Origin: Nitrososphaerota archaeon
GTDB lineage: Archaea > Thermoproteota > Nitrososphaeria > Nitrososphaerales > Gagatemarchaeaceae
Reading direction: 5' to 3'
Assembly: GCA_016200045.1 (NCBI GenBank)
Contig: JACQFN010000021.1
Coordinates: 1-64,000 of the forward strand
DNA length: 64,000 nt
Shown here: positions 32,046 to 40,036 of the stretch, piece by piece
Layout of the letters: each line of letters starts with the position of its first letter
Position numbering within the stretch: position 1 is the stretch's first letter
The notes under the pieces: model-generated
Databases searched by the model: none
What the model saw: only the letters and a program-made list of their open reading frames with translations
What the model was told of the DNA's origin: nothing
Translations under genes and position numbers: made by a program

Positions 32046-32753
32046 GTGGCACGCAGAAGAAGGAATCGGGTTCGTCGTAGATTGCTTCTTTCTGCGGTGG
32101 TATCAGTAGCGGCTGTCTTAGGACTTGGTTACTATCTACTGGCGAATGGAGGAGGCCAAGACATCGAGATGGGGAAGCCGATAATTCTGTATGTGAATCA
32201 GGGAAACGGAATCGTAAACGGCTCAGGGTTCGGGACCATGTTGAGCTTCGCAACCTCGCACGGCTTCAACACGGTGTTCTTCCAGGTATACAGACATGGG
32301 GTCCTCCTATTCTCTACGACGACCTTGCGGTCTTTCGTCACGGAGTCACACAGTGAAAACCTGAGCTTCTACTTCTCATTGTACATCACGAATCGCTCCC
32401 AATCGCTGCCGGTTGCAATCTATGGATTGGGCGAGGATGGCATCAGCCTCGACATGTCCACCGTGGACCGGGCCGCTCAACGATCGCTTCTTGCCAGTCT
32501 GAATGCGACTTTCGCGGGGAGGACGGCCGTCACCACATACGACTTCGGTACCACGCTCAAGCCTGATTTGCTAGTCCTTGAAACCTACGGTTCTAACGAC
32601 CGGCAGTTCATCCAGCGCGGGATTATCGGGAGCGTTGAACCTGTTGCCACGACGGGGCAAGAGGATTATCAATCTCAGTATGGTTATGCCCTGCAGAACA
32701 GCGATGGCGTGATGGTCTTCGACTACTACGGACTGATGAGGATGAGATACTGA
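32046..32753 (+). CDS. membrane-anchored secreted protein, unknown function
   Basis: 235 residues from GTG 32046. The ORF track starts at 31950, inside the antisense tRNA-Pro, but a TATA box (CTTATATTCTA, 32012-32022) points to a leaderless start at 32046. A strongly basic start (MARRRRNRVRRRLLL) precedes one transmembrane helix (LLLSAVVSVAAVLGLGYYLLA). The outer part has a GxGIxNGxGFG stretch and beta/alpha segments (HGFNTVFFQVYRHGVLLFST, FDYYGLMRM) reminiscent of glycosyl-hydrolase-like barrels, but no catalytic set can be assigned. Confidence 0.6.
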   Translation: MARRRRNRVRRRLLLSAVVSVAAVLGLGYYLLANGGGQDIEMGKPIILYVNQGNGIVNGSGFGTMLSFATSHGFNTVFFQVYRHGVLLFSTTTLRSFVTESHSENLSFYFSLYITNRSQSLPVAIYGLGEDGISLDMSTVDRAAQRSLLASLNATFAGRTAVTTYDFGTTLKPDLLVLETYGSNDRQFIQRGIIGSVEPVATTGQEDYQSQYGYALQNSDGVMVFDYYGLMRMRY

Positions 32754-32849
32754 CAGGTGTGAGTTCCCTTGTTCCTGAAGGGCGCGGTAGCCCATTCGCA
32801 TCGAGAGGATTGAGGGTCGGTCAATAAATAGCCGGCCGTCCTAATCGTC

Positions 32850-33092
32850 ATGTTGTTCGCGGGGTGCTGTTCGGCAGAAACGTGCGGAGAAGGAGATTGT
32901 CTCCAACTTACAGAGAGGGAGGCGATGGTCTGCGTCACCGTGTGCTCGAGCGAGGAGCCTGTGGGCTTTGGCTCAATCAGGTCGAGGCTCGGCTACCATC
33001 AGGAAGTTGTCTCAAGAATCCTCAGGCGCCTGGTGAAGTACGGGGCCATAGAGAAGGTCAGCGGGAAGTACAGAAGGAAGGCCGGTCAATAA
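32850..33092 (+). CDS. small winged-helix DNA-binding protein
   Basis: 80 residues. The C-terminal two thirds form a wHTH (LTEREAMVCVTVCSSEEPVG, IRSRLGYHQEVVSRILRRLV, KYGAIEKVSGKYRRK). The N-terminus has a cysteine cluster (AGCCSAETCGEGDC) that could bind a metal or an Fe-S cluster and act as a sensor. A TATA-like CAATAAATAG (32821-32830) lies 20-29 bases before the ATG, so the gene is leaderless. A metal- or redox-responsive regulator is plausible; the targets are unknown. Confidence 0.65.
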   Translation: MLFAGCCSAETCGEGDCLQLTEREAMVCVTVCSSEEPVGFGSIRSRLGYHQEVVSRILRRLVKYGAIEKVSGKYRRKAGQ

Positions 33093-33268
33093 TTACGTCT
33101 ACGTCCTAGGGACTGCCGAGGTGAGAGGCTTTGGTGTGCTGCTGCTGTTGCTGCTCAGGCTGTTGTCCTGGGCAGGCTGAAGAAGGCAAGACCGGACCCT
33201 CCTGAGACAATCCAGACGCCTTGCAAAAGCGAGCGTTTATAGCCCGAGCACGAGCGCAATTCCTGTTC

Positions 33269-33553
33269 TTGTCTGAAGAGAGGAAGACGGTCATCGTCGG
33301 ACAATCGAAGCCGCTCCTGAACTATGTGACGGCTTGCATCACAATGTTCAACGGTGGGGCGAAGCAGGTCGTCCTCAGGGCAAGGGGCGAGGCGATCAAC
33401 ATGTCGGTGGATGTCGCCCAGATGCTCAAGAAGCGCTTCATCAGTAACGTCCAGATTTCCAACATAACAATCGATGGCGAGAACGTAACTTCGCGGGACG
33501 GAAGGCAGCTGAACCTTCCTGTCCTTGAGATAGAACTCTCAATCCCACAGTAA
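33269..33553 (+). CDS. albA: chromatin protein Alba
   Basis: 94 residues from TTG 33269. Alba pattern: VIVGQSKPLLNYVTACITMF, then KQVVLRARGEAINMSVDVAQ and ISNITIDGENVTSRDGRQLN. Alba dimers coat DNA and RNA in archaea. The ORF track opens at 33221, but a TATA-like GTTTATAG (33234-33241) lies before the TTG, and family members start near this point, so the longer N-terminus is likely untranslated. Lysine at the usual acetylation site (GQSKP) is present. Confidence 0.92.
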   Translation: MSEERKTVIVGQSKPLLNYVTACITMFNGGAKQVVLRARGEAINMSVDVAQMLKKRFISNVQISNITIDGENVTSRDGRQLNLPVLEIELSIPQ

Positions 33554-33593
33554 GTATTTTACCCCGGCGATTCAGGCGGGCCTGAGTTCTCTA

Positions 33594-34946
33594 ATGAAGG
33601 CCAGAAAGTTCGCGAAGGTTTCAACGAAGCTCCCTGGTGTAAAGGCCGCTGCCGTCGTCAAGAGGACGGCCGAGTATGTCTCTCCTTCAATCTCGCGTTT
33701 CTATCCTCTAGTCGTCGAATCGGCGCACGGATCTCTGGTGAAGGACGTGGACGGGAACCAATTCATCGATTTTTCGTCTGGAATCGCGGTCCTTGCGACG
33801 GGTTCGACTCACCCGAAGGTGGTAAAGGCGATTCAGGAGCAGGCGGAGAAATTTGTGCACTTTTCGTACACAGATTTCTATTACGAGAATCTGGTCGAGC
33901 TGTCCGAAAAACTGGTCTCCATGGCGCCGGGCGAGTTCGCCAAGATGGTCTACTATGGGAACAGCGGGGCTGAGGCCATCGAGGCAGCGATGAAGCTGAC
34001 CCGAAACTACACCAGAAGGCCACTCTTTCTGTCTCATTCCGGAGCGTTCCACGGGCGGACGATGGGAGCTCTGAGTCTCACCGCCAGCAAGCCCATCCAG
34101 AGGAAGGGGGCGCTCCCCCTGGTCCCCGACACCGTGCATTTCCCTTTCCCATACTGTTACAGGTGTCCCTGGAAGCAGACCTTCCCTGAATGCGATTACT
34201 ACTGCATCGATTATTTCAAGGAACAGTATCTCGAAAAGTTCGTCCCGGTCGACGAAGTCGCTGCGTACTTCTTCGAACCGATTCAGGGTGAAGGCGGTTA
34301 CGTCGTCCCTCCTCCGGAATACTTCCGCAAGATGGAGTTCTTGAGAAGAGAAGGGGTCGTCTTCGTCTCCGATGAGATTCAGACCGGAGTCGGGAGGACC
34401 GGAAAGTTCCTCGGCATCGAGCACTTCGGAATCGTCCCCGACGTGGTGGCGATTGCCAAAGGGATAGCTTCCGGGCTTCCGCTCAGCGCGACCCTGGCCA
34501 AGGCGAAGATCATGGAGAGCTGGAAGCCGGGACAGCATGCCTCGACTTTCGGCGCGAACCCCGTGGCCGTCCAGGCGGCGCTTGCGACGTTGGACGTTAT
34601 GAAGTCGGAGAGGCTGATGGAGAACGCCAAGAAGATGGGCGCCAGGGCGATGAAGAGGTTACGGGAATTGAAGGACAAATACGAAATCGTAGGGGACGTC
34701 AGGGGACTAGGCTTGTTCATCGGGGTCGAGATAGTGAAGGACAAGATGACGAAAGCAAGGGGCGAGAAGGAGGCTGGCCAGATCATCGAATACTGTTTCC
34801 GGCATGGGTTGCTGGCAATAACGGCCGGCAGGAACACAATCAGGGTCATACCGCCCCTGACTACTTCGGAGGAGGAGCTCGACGAAGGGTTGGACATCCT
34901 CGAAGAGGGAATAGCACAGATAAACTCCGTAGTCGCGAAAGCATAG
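33594..34946 (+). CDS. class III aminotransferase (4-aminobutyrate/acetylornithine type)
   Basis: 450 residues. PLP-enzyme motifs: MVYYGNSGAEAIEAAMKLTR (cofactor phosphate site), FHGRTMGALSLT, the cofactor Asp in VFVSDEIQTGVGRTGKF, and the Schiff-base lysine in VVAIAKGIASGLPLS. A cysteine-rich insertion (YCYRCPWKQTFPECDYYCID) is like that in archaeal GABA-type aminotransferases and amino-acid racemases of the same fold. It probably transfers an omega-amino group to a 2-oxoacid; the exact substrate is not decidable. An RPA-like gene follows three bases after the stop. Confidence 0.88.
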   Translation: MKARKFAKVSTKLPGVKAAAVVKRTAEYVSPSISRFYPLVVESAHGSLVKDVDGNQFIDFSSGIAVLATGSTHPKVVKAIQEQAEKFVHFSYTDFYYENLVELSEKLVSMAPGEFAKMVYYGNSGAEAIEAAMKLTRNYTRRPLFLSHSGAFHGRTMGALSLTASKPIQRKGALPLVPDTVHFPFPYCYRCPWKQTFPECDYYCIDYFKEQYLEKFVPVDEVAAYFFEPIQGEGGYVVPPPEYFRKMEFLRREGVVFVSDEIQTGVGRTGKFLGIEHFGIVPDVVAIAKGIASGLPLSATLAKAKIMESWKPGQHASTFGANPVAVQAALATLDVMKSERLMENAKKMGARAMKRLRELKDKYEIVGDVRGLGLFIGVEIVKDKMTKARGEKEAGQIIEYCFRHGLLAITAGRNTIRVIPPLTTSEEELDEGLDILEEGIAQINSVVAKA

Positions 34947-34949
34947 GGC

Positions 34950-36353
34950 ATGCCAGACTTCGAGGCACTCGTCGGCGAACTCCTCAAGAATAGGCCCGAG
35001 TTGACGAGAGACGAACTTCAGCGACGGATTGAGGAGAAGAAGAGGACGGTGGGTGCGGGATACCTGACGGACCAAGGAGCGCTGTACCTCTTGGCGGGGG
35101 AGTTCGGGGTCCCCTTGCAGGCTGCGCCTGCGTCCGACATGACAATCAAGGATCTCTACATCGGAGCCAACGACCTGACGGTCACAGCCAGGGTGCTTGC
35201 AGTTTACCCGCCTGCGACGTACACGAAGAAGAAGGACGGCAGCAAGGGAAAGTACCGAAGGCTGGCGCTGTTTGACGGAAACCAATCGGCAAGATTGACG
35301 GTCTGGGACCAGCAGGTAGACGAGATCGAGAGGCTGGGGTTGGAGCCGGACGCACCCGTCAGAGTGGTAAGCGCATACGTCAGGCAGGGTCTCGACGGCA
35401 AGCCGAACCTCAACCTAGGGAGCCGCGGCAAAATCGAACTGGTAGTCGACAGCAAAGTGACTGACAGGCTGAAGACCCTATCCGACGCATCGGAGAGGCT
35501 GGCGAAGATTTCCCAGGAGAGGCGGTTCGTGGGCGTGGAATGCGTAGTGAAGTCGGAGCCTCGATATTCTGAGTTCGTCAGGTCGGACGGATCGCAAGGA
35601 TCGCTGTTCCAATTCGGGGCGACTGCTCAGGGAGGCAAGGACGAGGCCAGGGTTGTAATCTGGAGTCCGTCAGAGCGCCCCGATCTCCGGCCGGGTCAGA
35701 AGGTGGTCGTCACTAACCTTCGGTCGAGGAGGACCGCCGCAGGAGACTTCGAGCTGTACGGAGACGCAGGTACGGTAATCCTAGCCGCACCGAAGAAACG
35801 GGCGATGGAGTTGAGGGTGGTGTCCGTCTCGGAGTCGCCTCAAGGAAAGTCAGTCCTGGCGCTCGGCCCGGACAAGAAGGTGAGAATGATTTCAATCGGC
35901 AAGGGGGTCGTCGTGCCGATCAAGGGCGACATAGCGTTGGTGTCGGCGGACAGCGAGTCCGGGGGTGTCCTCGTCTGCAGCACCCCCGAGTCGGTCTTGA
36001 TAACTCACGAGGGTACCGTACCGGATGCGGCCGGACTGACGACGAAGCTGAAGGATGCAAGAGAAGAGAACGCACAGGTCATGGTGGAGGTCATCGCCCT
36101 GTCCCAAGGGAGCGTCGACGACGTGCGGCTCAGGGACGGGTCGACGGCCAGGCTAGGAGAATTTCTGGTCGGGGACGACACGGGGGAAATGAGGGTGGTC
36201 GGGTGGAGGGAGCAGTCGGACAAGATCCCGGGGATCCAACCGGGGGAACGGGTCAGGATAGTCGGAGCAACCGTCAAGGCGACAAAGATGGGAGGCTGGA
36301 ACCTCCAACTCTCCGGGACAAGCGTGGTCGAGCGGCTCAGGGCCCGCGACTAG
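34950..36353 (+). CDS. RPA-like multi-OB-fold single-stranded DNA-binding protein
   Basis: 467 residues with at least three OB folds: about 60-170 (LTVTARVLAVYPPATYTKKK, RRLALFDGNQSARLTVWDQQ), 180-290 (RRFVGVECVVKSEPRYSEFV, DEARVVIWSPSERPDLRPGQ), and 370-460 (VMVEVIALSQGSVDDVRLRD, TGEMRVVGWREQSDKIPG). The N-terminus is a short helical domain (LVGELLKNRPELTRDELQRR) as in archaeal RPA1. There is no zinc finger. It should bind ssDNA in replication and repair. It follows an aminotransferase with a three-base gap, an unusual operon partner. Confidence 0.85.
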   Translation: MPDFEALVGELLKNRPELTRDELQRRIEEKKRTVGAGYLTDQGALYLLAGEFGVPLQAAPASDMTIKDLYIGANDLTVTARVLAVYPPATYTKKKDGSKGKYRRLALFDGNQSARLTVWDQQVDEIERLGLEPDAPVRVVSAYVRQGLDGKPNLNLGSRGKIELVVDSKVTDRLKTLSDASERLAKISQERRFVGVECVVKSEPRYSEFVRSDGSQGSLFQFGATAQGGKDEARVVIWSPSERPDLRPGQKVVVTNLRSRRTAAGDFELYGDAGTVILAAPKKRAMELRVVSVSESPQGKSVLALGPDKKVRMISIGKGVVVPIKGDIALVSADSESGGVLVCSTPESVLITHEGTVPDAAGLTTKLKDAREENAQVMVEVIALSQGSVDDVRLRDGSTARLGEFLVGDDTGEMRVVGWREQSDKIPGIQPGERVRIVGATVKATKMGGWNLQLSGTSVVERLRARD

Positions 36354-36475
36354 GTCTTCGAGCGTCTTAGGGCTTCGTACTCGTAAACGAACACCACAAT
36401 GAGCCCTATGATGAATAGGACTATCATAGTCGTGCTGAGGAAGCTGTAGTAGCTCCCGATGTCAAGGAAGGGCAT
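36350..36475 (-). CDS. small single-span membrane protein
   Basis: 41 residues starting at ATG 36475 (MPFLDIGSYYSFLSTTMIVL), one hydrophobic helix and a charged tail (YEYEALRRSKT). The ORF track starts at 36550, but that would run through the tRNA-Met gene; a TATA-like CTTAATATC (about 36506-36514) fits transcription from near 36485. Its TAG overlaps the TAG of the RPA-like gene on the opposite strand. Function unknown. Confidence 0.5.
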   Translation of the reverse strand: MPFLDIGSYYSFLSTTMIVLFIIGLIVVFVYEYEALRRSKT

Positions 36476-36526
36476 GTGCACCGTTGGACCGGCGAGCCGG
36501 AGTGCGATATTAAGGGTTACGAGGAG

Positions 36527-36655
36527 TGCCGGGGGCGGGACTCTCGTCATCCAGATTCGAGCCCGCGATCTCCGGATTTCGCATCCGAGCCTGGATTATG
36601 AGTGACGCCCACAAGAGCGTGCCCGGCGCAATAGACCAGGCTGTGCTACCCCGGC
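36527..36655 (-). tRNA. tRNA-Met (CAT, elongator) with three introns
   Basis: 129 bases. Acceptor GCCGGGG/CCCCGGC with A73. The exons match the archaeal elongator tRNA-Met: ...GCGCCGG | ACTCATA | ATCCGGAGATCGCGGG... . Three inserts are visible: about 19 bases in the anticodon stem 5' strand (before ACTCATA), 19 bases at the canonical 37/38 site (ATCCAGGCTCGGATGCGAA) and 15 bases in the T-loop (CTCGAA | insert | TCCCGC). Removing all three leaves 76 bases with a correct cloverleaf and loop CTCATAA. Boundaries can slide by a base or two. Confidence 0.88.
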
Positions 36656-36764
36656 ATCCACGCAGACGCCCTTGGATTGAGATTAAAAGACTCGCGGACA
36701 CGACGGACCTGAGACGAGGATTCCTTCAACGATTAAAAACCGCACTCGGTCGGTCTGCATTCGA

Positions 36765-36838
36765 GCCTCGATAGCTCAGCTGGCCAGAGCGTTGCCTTGG
36801 TAAGGCAAAGGTCGTGGGTCCGAATCCCACTCGAGGCT
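36765..36838 (+). tRNA. tRNA-Thr (GGT)
   Basis: 74 bases: acceptor GCCTCGA/TCGAGGC, D-arm TAGCTCAGCTGGCCAGAGC, anticodon stem TTGCC/GGCAA with loop TTGGTAA (anticodon GGT), T-arm GTGGGTCCGAATCCCAC. No intron. Like the other tRNA-Thr it has TCC at the start of the T-loop. Confidence 0.95.
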
Positions 36839-36878
36839 TCATACGAAGGCTTTTCACGGACATGGGTTCCCGCGGGGT

Positions 36879-37265
36879 ATGGCCGTCCTGAAAACGCGCG
36901 AGATGGAGTTCCTAAGAGCCCACGAAGTTTGCAGGTTCGCCACCGCGTCCAAGGGCGCCAAGCCGCATGTCGTTCCGGTAGTGTATGCCGTCGACGGGGG
37001 AGACATCATAATCGCGGTGGATTACGGGACCAGGAAACTGAAGAACCTCAGGGAGAACAGGGAGGTCAGTCTGGTGGTCGACGAATACCGGCCCAACCGT
37101 GGACTTATGGTCGAGGGCGTGTGCGAAATCTACGAGCGCGGAATGGAGTATCTCCGCCTCCTTCAGATTCTGTTCGACCGCTTCGACTTCTACAGGCGGG
37201 ACCCTTGGGGAGAGGGGGAGTCCCCCATCATCAGGGTGGTCCCCACGAAGGCCGTCATATGGTAG
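36879..37265 (+). CDS. pyridoxamine 5'-phosphate oxidase-like (FMN/F420 split-barrel) protein
   Basis: 128 residues. Split-beta-barrel pattern: FLRAHEVCRFATASKGAKPH, VVPVVYAVDGGDIIIAVDYG, TRKLKNLRENREVSLVVDEY, VEGVCEIYERGMEYLRLL and a C-terminal IIRVVPTKAVIW. These proteins bind FMN or F420 and are often oxidoreductases; in archaea F420-dependent forms are common. Substrate unknown. The gene follows tRNA-Thr and converges with the PolB gene. Confidence 0.8.
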   Translation: MAVLKTREMEFLRAHEVCRFATASKGAKPHVVPVVYAVDGGDIIIAVDYGTRKLKNLRENREVSLVVDEYRPNRGLMVEGVCEIYERGMEYLRLLQILFDRFDFYRRDPWGEGESPIIRVVPTKAVIW

Positions 37266-37267
37266 CG

Positions 37268-39523
37268 TCAGGCTAGCGGCACTGCCGTGTGTCTCCTGTA
37301 GGCGGCCATCAGCCCTTCGGCGGTACACCGTTTATCGAACGGCTCGAGCACTGACGAGCAGGCTTCGGCGAGCAGTTTGACATATCGTTTCGAATCGTAA
37401 GGCGCCTCGCCATCGACGAAGTCCAGCGGGGTCGCCCTTCTGGAGTCGCGACCCTCGTAGTCTGTGATAACATACCGTATCCCCTCCCCGGCGTGGAGCT
37501 CCACCCCCTCTCTCACGAGCTGCTTGACTGCGGCATGCTGGATGGTCATCGTCGTGTATTCCCCGGGTCCTTTGGACAGGTTGGTCCTGAACGCCAGCTC
37601 GGCCGTCGGGATGCCGCGGTGCTCGAGCGACGTTGCATATCTGAGGAAGACTCCGACGCATTCCGGGACCCTTCTTTTCGCGCCGTCGACGGAATCCGCT
37701 TTCGCGAGTATCCGCAGAATCTCCATCTGGCACTTCGTGAACGCCAGAGGGGTGTCGTGCCGCCTGGCTTCTATCCCCCTGACCTTCAACTCGCCGTCGG
37801 CATAGGCCCCGAAATACCTGTTGAGGACCGGCATGTCGGGGTCGACCTTCGAGGGGAGGAAGGTCACCCACTTGTAGATCCCTTCGAAAGACATCGCAAA
37901 ACCAGTCTCCGATTCTATGTTCGACTTCAGTTCCAGATAGTCTTCTTTCTGTGCCCCTTCCTTCCTGACCCAGAGCGAATCGACGATGCCGTGTACGATC
38001 TCGAACCCCATGCGTTCGGCTATGCGGACTGAGTCGACCAGCACCTTCCTGTCCCACGCGCACACTGCTATGTGGGCGTCTATCCGGCCGAACTTCGCGT
38101 TGTTGAACCCGAGGTACCCGAACGTCGTGACCCCGAGCCACTTGAGGACGGCCTGCCGGGCGTTGTACCTGTCGTGGTCTTCCCCCTTCGAGTTATTTTT
38201 CAGTTCCTTGTAGCGAAGCCTCTTCTTGACAATGATCTCGATGGCCCGCGGAACTATCCCTTTCTTCTTCTCGCAGACGTTCCAGCCGAGCTCCGGGACC
38301 CTGTTCTTGGAGTCGGGGCAGCAGGGGCACCTAACCGTCTCGGCGGAGATGTTCTTCCTGTACATTATGTTCGGATAGAGGGCGGAAAAGTCGAGCTCGC
38401 CGACACCTTCGTGCACCCCCATTTTCGGTTCGAAGATGAATCCCCCCCTGTCTGCGACCATCAGCTCGTTCCTGTCCTTGAAGGACTCGACCAGGGTCGG
38501 CTTCCAGGGGACCAGCAGCCCTCCCTTCGACGCGTGGTAGAACTGCAGGCTGGACAGCGCCTTCCCTATGCTCGCCCTGCTCGACGTGTGCATCGGCATC
38601 CTGCATATCCTGCTGAGTTCGAAGAGCCCCTCGAACCCGTTCTCTGAATAGGAGAACGAGGTGTTCGAGTCGATGTGGATCCTGCCGTAGAGCTTCATCG
38701 ACGAAGGCTTGTAGTGGGTCCTGCCGTAGCTGAAGTAAGAAGTCCCGCCCTTCGAAGGAAGGTGAAGGAGGGCTCCGTCCCTGTCGAGGGTCAGCCTGTC
38801 CGCTATGCCGTTCGTTTCTGCCCGTTTCACCAGATAGGGGAAGAGGAACGAATCCCCGTCGCTGGTGATGATGAAGTCTGGGTCGGCGTCCCTGACGATC
38901 CTGACGAGTTCGAACAGCATGTCAGCCTCGTTTCCACGGTCGATCGTGATCTTCCCCGCGTCGCTCTCGAGCGTGATCCCTTTGACCCGGTCTGTGGGGC
39001 GCGGGACCTTCCCCTCTTTGTCGATTATCACGTCCAACTGCACCTTCCGCAGCGGCGGGACGGCATATTCGTAGTCCATTACGTCGTCGTGCAGGTCCCA
39101 CTGGAGCCTTTCTCCGACCTGCGTCACTTCGCAACGGGCCAGCGGGAAGACTTCGTGCTCGTACAGATAGCTCTGGCTCGGGGAGATGTCGACGTTGTAG
39201 AGCCTGAAGGTCCCGTAGGGGCCGAGGCGCTCGAGCCTCCCTGCGACCTGCTGAATCCTTTTCGCGTCCCTGACTTTCGCTTCCACCACTTCTGTCTTCG
39301 CAGAATCTGTGACCCTCTCCAGCCTGTGCACGACCCTGGTCCAGGCCAGCTCCTTCCCGATGGTCTGCAACGGCATCGTCAGGTCGGATGCATGGTCTGT
39401 CCCGATGAAGAAAGACGGAGACCAGTGGTCTACCAGACGCTCGGCTCGGCCGTCATCGAGCTTGAGCCAGACGACCATCTCGCCGGGCTTTCCCGGGTAG
39501 AGATCAAACAGCCAGCCCTTCAT
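37268..39523 (-). CDS. B-family DNA polymerase with disrupted motif C (PolB2-like)
   Basis: 751 residues. Motif A is kept (GELDFSALYPNIMYRKN, Asp378) and motif B is recognisable (RQAVLKWLGVTTFGYLG, Lys461), but motif C reads HGIVDSLWV in place of the usual YGDTDS, losing the first catalytic aspartate and keeping Asp515. The exonuclease region also departs from consensus: Exo I looks like VQLDVIIDKEG without the DxE pair. The protein should therefore be weak or inactive as a polymerase. This resembles the inactivated archaeal PolB2 group. It is the last gene of a four-gene overlapping operon with two small paralogs and a degenerate RecA-like protein, suggesting a complex. Confidence 0.85.
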   Translation of the reverse strand: MKGWLFDLYPGKPGEMVVWLKLDDGRAERLVDHWSPSFFIGTDHASDLTMPLQTIGKELAWTRVVHRLERVTDSAKTEVVEAKVRDAKRIQQVAGRLERLGPYGTFRLYNVDISPSQSYLYEHEVFPLARCEVTQVGERLQWDLHDDVMDYEYAVPPLRKVQLDVIIDKEGKVPRPTDRVKGITLESDAGKITIDRGNEADMLFELVRIVRDADPDFIITSDGDSFLFPYLVKRAETNGIADRLTLDRDGALLHLPSKGGTSYFSYGRTHYKPSSMKLYGRIHIDSNTSFSYSENGFEGLFELSRICRMPMHTSSRASIGKALSSLQFYHASKGGLLVPWKPTLVESFKDRNELMVADRGGFIFEPKMGVHEGVGELDFSALYPNIMYRKNISAETVRCPCCPDSKNRVPELGWNVCEKKKGIVPRAIEIIVKKRLRYKELKNNSKGEDHDRYNARQAVLKWLGVTTFGYLGFNNAKFGRIDAHIAVCAWDRKVLVDSVRIAERMGFEIVHGIVDSLWVRKEGAQKEDYLELKSNIESETGFAMSFEGIYKWVTFLPSKVDPDMPVLNRYFGAYADGELKVRGIEARRHDTPLAFTKCQMEILRILAKADSVDGAKRRVPECVGVFLRYATSLEHRGIPTAELAFRTNLSKGPGEYTTMTIQHAAVKQLVREGVELHAGEGIRYVITDYEGRDSRRATPLDFVDGEAPYDSKRYVKLLAEACSSVLEPFDKRCTAEGLMAAYRRHTAVPLA

Positions 39524-39770
39524 CCTTCTTGTCCTTCAGCTTCTCGAACTCTCCTAGCAGCCAGACTATGGTCTTGTGCTGCACCAGCAGGAGGCTCATG
39601 AAGAGCGCTTCGCTGGGGAAAGGGGATTCCTTGGCCTGCATTGCCGGGAAATACTGGTAACAGAGCCTGAGCATCTCAGTGAAAAGCGTCCGGTCCTCTG
39701 CGCGCAGGGCGCCGGCGAAGCCGTCCCAGCTTTCCATCTCCTCGATGATTTCGACATCGGAAAGGGTCAC
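39504..39770 (-). CDS. PolB-cassette small protein 2
   Basis: 88 residues from GTG 39770, which overlaps the TGA of the upstream gene by four bases; its own end overlaps the PolB start by 20 bases. The track's longer ORF (39983) only adds an out-of-family N-terminus. Helical protein: EIIEEMESWDGFAGALRAED, YQYFPAMQAKESPFPSEALF, LLLVQHKTIVWLLGEFEKLK. It aligns with its upstream neighbour (W..F..AL...DR..F..M, P...E..M.L...H.K), so the two are paralogs, perhaps forming a heterodimer that joins the polymerase and the RecA-like protein. Confidence 0.7.
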   Translation of the reverse strand: MTLSDVEIIEEMESWDGFAGALRAEDRTLFTEMLRLCYQYFPAMQAKESPFPSEALFMSLLLVQHKTIVWLLGEFEKLKDKKDEGLAV

Positions 39771-40036
39771 GGCGAGCCCTCCCCCTGCCTGATTTCCAAG
39801 GCAGATCGTATGGCCCGGGCAAGTAGCTTCTGATGGTGAAAGATTAGGGCCATTGCCATCCCTTCGAAGCGCGAAGGTCTGACGGCCGCCGAGGAGGCGG
39901 AGGTGTAGAGCCTGGCGGCGCCGGTCATCTGGTCGAATGCCGCCCTGTCTTTGCCTGGAAGTGCCTTTCTGAAAGCCTTCCATCCGGCAACCTCCTGCGC
40001 TTCGGCTATTCTGAAGGAGGGGACTGTCCTCCCCAT
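39767..40036 (-). CDS. PolB-cassette small protein 1
   Basis: 89 residues from ATG 40036, within the longer track ORF 39767-40462. The ATG shares a base with the TGA of the upstream gene (TGATG). Sequence: EAQEVAGWKAFRKALPGKDR, TSASSAAVRPSRFEGMAMAL, IFHHQKLLARAIRSALEIRQ. All helical, no metal or nucleotide motif. It is a paralog of the following gene. I do not recognise a named family. Confidence 0.7.
   Translation of the reverse strand: MGRTVPSFRIAEAQEVAGWKAFRKALPGKDRAAFDQMTGAARLYTSASSAAVRPSRFEGMAMALIFHHQKLLARAIRSALEIRQGEGSP

Noticed and set aside
33105-33220. CTG-rich stretch (TGCTGCTGCTGTTGCTGCTC) before Alba
   Set aside because: A short low-complexity run; no reading frame, hairpin or promoter structure supports a feature.
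37332-38141. 269-aa minus-strand ORF inside PolB
   Set aside because: Alternative frame of the polymerase gene with arginine/glycine-rich composition and no motif.
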